Assembly (NCBI GenBank): GCA_038043025.1
Contig: JBBTCW010000041.1
Coordinates: 1 to 63,840, forward strand
Source: O2-02-FULL-42-9 sp038043025
Lineage (GTDB): Bacteria > Pseudomonadota > Gammaproteobacteria > UBA12402
Direction: 5' to 3'
DNA: 63,840 bases
Part shown: positions 61,170 to 63,840 of the stretch, piece after piece
Layout: each line of letters begins with the position of its first letter
How positions within the stretch are numbered: position 1 is the first letter of the stretch
Made by a program: the position numbers and the translations under genes
The notes under the pieces: model-generated
Seen by the model: the letters and a program-made list of their open reading frames with translations, nothing else
Databases searched by the model: none
Told to the model about the DNA's origin: nothing

Positions 61170-61200
61170 AGCTACAGTGAATGACAAAACCCTCTCAAAC

Positions 61201-62859
61201 TTACTCATCATCCTGCATTTTGTCTTTAAACAAGTCCCCTAATGTCGGATTAATCGCTTGCTCTTCAAATGATTTGTTTGCCGCTGCTTCATACATGGCG
61301 CGAATCGATAGATTTAATAATCGATCTTTTCGTCCCACGCCAATGATTTTAGCTTCCACTTCTTCATCAACCTTCAAATACTCGGTTGCATCCTCTACTT
61401 TCTCAATGGCAATTTCAGATGCCTTAATGCGACCTTTCACATCCGGCGTTAACTCAACAATGGCTTGCTTTTTATCCAATTCAACAATGCGACCTTTAAC
61501 GACTGTCCCTTTTTCATGTTCATTAAGGTAATTATTAAACGGATCGTTTTGCAATTGCTTAATACCTAATGAAATACGCTCGCGCGCAGAATCAATGGCC
61601 AATATAACTGTTTCAATTGCATCTCCCTTCTTATACGTCTGAACCGCTTGTTCTCCAGGTTCTTCCCAAGAAATATCGGATAAATGAACCAATCCATCAA
61701 TGTTGCCCTCCAAGCCAACAAAGATACCAAAATCAGTAATCGATTTGATTTGACCTGAAACGCGATCCCCTTTGGCATGTTTGTCTGAAAAATCAGCCCA
61801 AGGATTGCCTTCACATTGTTTCATGCCTAATGAAATTCGACGACGCTCTTCATCCATATCCAACACAACGACATCCACTTCTGTGCCCACTTGCACTAAC
61901 TTGCTCGGTCGAATATTTTTGTTCGTCCAATCCATTTCAGACATATGAACTAATCCTTCGACACCTGCTTCAATTTCAACAAAACAACCATAATCCGTTA
62001 AATTAGTAACTTTACCTGTTAAACGCGTACCAACGGGATAACGCGCTTTGATATCTAACCAAGGATCTTTCGCTAATTGTTTCATTCCCAAAGAAACACG
62101 CGAGCGATCTTTGTCAAATTTCAACACGACAACCGTCACTTCATCACCCATCTTTAAAACTTCGCTCGGCAATTTAATGCGGCGCCAAGAAATATCGGTA
62201 ATATGCAACAAACCATCGACGCCACCTAAATCAATAAATGCACCGTAATCTGTTAAGTTTTTCACAATCCCTTTGACGACCTTCCCTTCTTCTAAATGCC
62301 CTAGCAATTTAGAACGTTCCACAGAACTCTCCGCTTCTAATACGGCACGTCGGGAAACAACAATATTGTTTCGTTTTTCGTCTACTTTAATAATTTTGAA
62401 ATCAAACTCTTTGCCTTCAATATTCACGTCCTCTTCAATCGGCCGAACATCGACTAACGAACCCGGCAAAAATGCTCGCACCCCTTGCACTTCGACCGTA
62501 AAACCACCCTTCACTTTCGAGGAGACAACACCCTGAACAATTGTGTTTTTTTCATGAGCCTCCACAAGACGTAACCATGCCGCTGCACGCTTTGCTTTTT
62601 CGCGTGACAACCGTGTTTCACCATAGGCATCCACCAGCGCATCAACAACCACATCAACTTCATCACCTACTTTTACATCTAATTCTTTATCCGCATTCAT
62701 GAATTGATCGATCGGCACGACGCCTTCGGATTTTAAACCCACATCGATTAATGCATACTTCCCATCAAATCCGACCAATCGACCCTTAACAAGATCGCCG
62801 GGACGCATTTTAAAATTCTTTAAACTTTCTTGAAATAATTCTGCAAAATTTTCGCTCAT
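61201..62859 (-). CDS. rpsA: 30S ribosomal protein S1
   Basis: mRNA-binding ribosomal protein of 552 aa with six S1 domains (E. coli 557). The start MSENFAELFQESLKNFKMRPG, with AAGGTG upstream, matches the family. Repeated S1 cores are visible (NLTDYGAFIDLGGVDGLLHITDISW; NLTDYGCFVEIEAGVEGLVHMSEMDW; SITDFGIFVGLEGNIDGLVHLSDISW). It lies 100 bp after cmk; a CTTATTTG...CAAATAAG hairpin in that gap could be an attenuator. Confidence 0.97.
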   Translation of the reverse strand: MSENFAELFQESLKNFKMRPGDLVKGRLVGFDGKYALIDVGLKSEGVVPIDQFMNADKELDVKVGDEVDVVVDALVDAYGETRLSREKAKRAAAWLRLVEAHEKNTIVQGVVSSKVKGGFTVEVQGVRAFLPGSLVDVRPIEEDVNIEGKEFDFKIIKVDEKRNNIVVSRRAVLEAESSVERSKLLGHLEEGKVVKGIVKNLTDYGAFIDLGGVDGLLHITDISWRRIKLPSEVLKMGDEVTVVVLKFDKDRSRVSLGMKQLAKDPWLDIKARYPVGTRLTGKVTNLTDYGCFVEIEAGVEGLVHMSEMDWTNKNIRPSKLVQVGTEVDVVVLDMDEERRRISLGMKQCEGNPWADFSDKHAKGDRVSGQIKSITDFGIFVGLEGNIDGLVHLSDISWEEPGEQAVQTYKKGDAIETVILAIDSARERISLGIKQLQNDPFNNYLNEHEKGTVVKGRIVELDKKQAIVELTPDVKGRIKASEIAIEKVEDATEYLKVDEEVEAKIIGVGRKDRLLNLSIRAMYEAAANKSFEEQAINPTLGDLFKDKMQDDE

Positions 62860-62958
62860 ACAAAACACCTTCATGATTTAAACCATACGGAACTGTATAG
62901 TTGTTTGATTGTTAATAATTAAACATCTTATTTGGCTAAGGGTCAAATAAGGCCTTGA

Positions 62959-63654
62959 TCACTCGCCTTGATGATCCACACGATGCTGCACAATCTGCCA
63001 GACTCGATCAAAAACAGCTTCGATCGATAAACCAGTTGTATCCACTGTGATAGCATCCTCTGCGGGTTTCATAGGAGAAATCGCTCGATCACTATCTCGG
63101 GCATCTCGCGCTGCGAGCTCATCCGTGAGGGAAACAAGTCTAGCATCAATCCCTTGCGCCAGCAACTGCGTCCGGCGTCGTTTTACACGCGTTTCTGGAT
63201 TCGCCGTCAAGTAGACCTTTACTGCTGCATCCACAAATACGACGGTTCCCATATCCCGCCCATCAGCAACCAGACCGGGCATTTGACGAAAGTTATGTTG
63301 CAGATCCAGCAACGCCTTTCGTACCTCTGGAAAAGCCGAAATCTTCGATGCCACCTCTCCCATCGCCTCTGCACGCACTTCATCCGTCATATCTGCATGA
63401 TTGAGATAAACTCGAACCGGCTCACGCGCATCCTTCGACATAAAACGAATATCCACGTTGTGAGCCAATTTCGCCAGCGCACGGGCATCTTGGAGAGGAA
63501 CCTGCTGTCGTAACGCTTCAGATGCTAAAACGCGGTATAAGGCACCACTATCCAGTAAGTGCCATCCCAAACGTTTGGCCAACATCTGACTAATTGTACC
63601 TTTTCCCGCTCCGGAGGGACCATCGATGGTGATCACGGGGATATGTTGAGTCAT
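62959..63654 (-). CDS. cmk: Cytidylate kinase
   Basis: Phosphorylates CMP and dCMP. It has 231 aa with P-loop IDGPSGAGKGTISQ (12-20), NMP-binding LLDSGALYR, DGRDMGTVVF and LID region RVKRRRTQLLAQG. An AAGG site precedes ATG. It is the usual gene upstream of rpsA. Confidence 0.96.
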   Translation of the reverse strand: MTQHIPVITIDGPSGAGKGTISQMLAKRLGWHLLDSGALYRVLASEALRQQVPLQDARALAKLAHNVDIRFMSKDAREPVRVYLNHADMTDEVRAEAMGEVASKISAFPEVRKALLDLQHNFRQMPGLVADGRDMGTVVFVDAAVKVYLTANPETRVKRRRTQLLAQGIDARLVSLTDELAARDARDSDRAISPMKPAEDAITVDTTGLSIEAVFDRVWQIVQHRVDHQGE

Positions 63655-63668
63655 AAAAATTACCTTAC

Positions 63669-63840
63669 ATTAAGCGGTCATTTCGACGACCGAAGGGAGG
63701 AGAAATCTCATCAATTACACTTCGATTCACGAGATTTCTCCTCCTCCGCTTACGCGTCGAGGCTCAGGGGTACAGGTATGTCTCACGAGCTATAGTCAAA
63801 TGTTGTGTATGTGTGGATATTAAGCGGCCACTTGATCATC
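63669..63840. repeat. Repeat cluster upstream of cmk
   Basis: GGGAGGAGAAATCTC (63695-63709) and GAGATTTCTCCTCC (63731-63744) form an inverted repeat; a fragment of this family is at 9664-9693. The tail end of a TCCTCAGCTCAG element follows (63755-63790, minus strand GTGAGACATACCTGTACCCC). TTAAGCGG[TC]CA occurs at both edges (63670 and 63820). No gene is seen. Confidence 0.65.

Noticed and set aside
1..63840. tRNA, rRNA and transposase genes
   Set aside because: I looked for cloverleaf-like GGTTCGAATCC motifs, ribosomal RNA and DDE or serine recombinase proteins and recognised none.

Overview
The window is a chromosomal segment of a gammaproteobacterium of moderate-to-low GC. The gene order (rpsB-tsf-pyrH-frr-uppS-cdsA-bamA-skp-lpxD-fabZ-lpxA-lpxB-rnhB, lptFG/holC/valS, cmk-rpsA-lapA-lapB) is the standard gammaproteobacterial core. 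Host-association traits sit on top of it: very large helical proteins of no recognised family, a CX5R-type phosphatase, a repeat-rich adhesin, a PmrA-like promoter box, and many small palindromic repeats that invade genes. Together these suggest a host-associated member of the Legionellales/Coxiellaceae kind. That placement is inference from gene content and was not tested by a search.

Layout. 1-4.7 kb: mltD, a DUF4143-type ATPase flanked by a 17-bp direct repeat of the mltD 3' end, a SemiSWEET-like protein and an orphan PAS histidine kinase. 4.7-13.1 kb: a leftward run lptF-lptG-coiled-coil/TM protein-Sfp-type phosphopantetheinyl transferase-dimodular NRPS (A-T-C-A-T, no thioesterase). 13.1-22.1 kb: holC-valS rightward, then kdsA, pyrG, tilS and accA leftward, plus a 63-aa membrane protein with a structured leader. 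22.2-27.8 kb: a surface region with two outer-membrane barrels and a 1234-aa Ig-repeat adhesin. 28.1-31.6 kb: dnaE, inverted relative to its usual neighbours. 31.8-42.5 kb: an island of three large leftward genes: a 649-aa multi-TM, Gly-tract, coiled-coil protein; a 923-aa protein with a CX5R phosphatase loop; and an 1889-aa helical protein that overlaps the phosphatase gene by ATGA. 42.6-54.2 kb: the envelope/translation block rnhB to rpsB. 54.4-63.7 kb: map, an OmpA-like porin behind a very AT-rich leader, a MACPF-like secreted protein, dusA, lapB-lapA, rpsA and cmk.

Two themes stand out. First, the otherwise conserved rpsB...rnhB-dnaE-accA-tilS block is split between rnhB and accA by the effector-like island and the surface genes, and dnaE is flipped. 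The 649-aa gene lies downstream of a box made of two CTTAA half-sites 11 bp apart, overlapping a -35 region, as in PmrA-controlled effector promoters. A related motif lies just above a good promoter for the 1889/923 pair.

Second, several families of small palindromic repeats are dispersed through the window. One family, beginning TCCTCAGCTCAG, nearly always abuts the 3' end of a gene in the same orientation (kdsA, lpxB, dnaE, lapB, a small OMP). Palindromes supply the translated C-termini of KdsA, LpxB, the PPTase and the NRPS. One copy is inserted in frame inside DnaE, as Rickettsia palindromic elements do in their hosts. A separate 214-bp near-perfect hairpin element replaces ihfB between rpsA and lapA. 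No rRNA, tRNA, CRISPR array or transposase was recognised.
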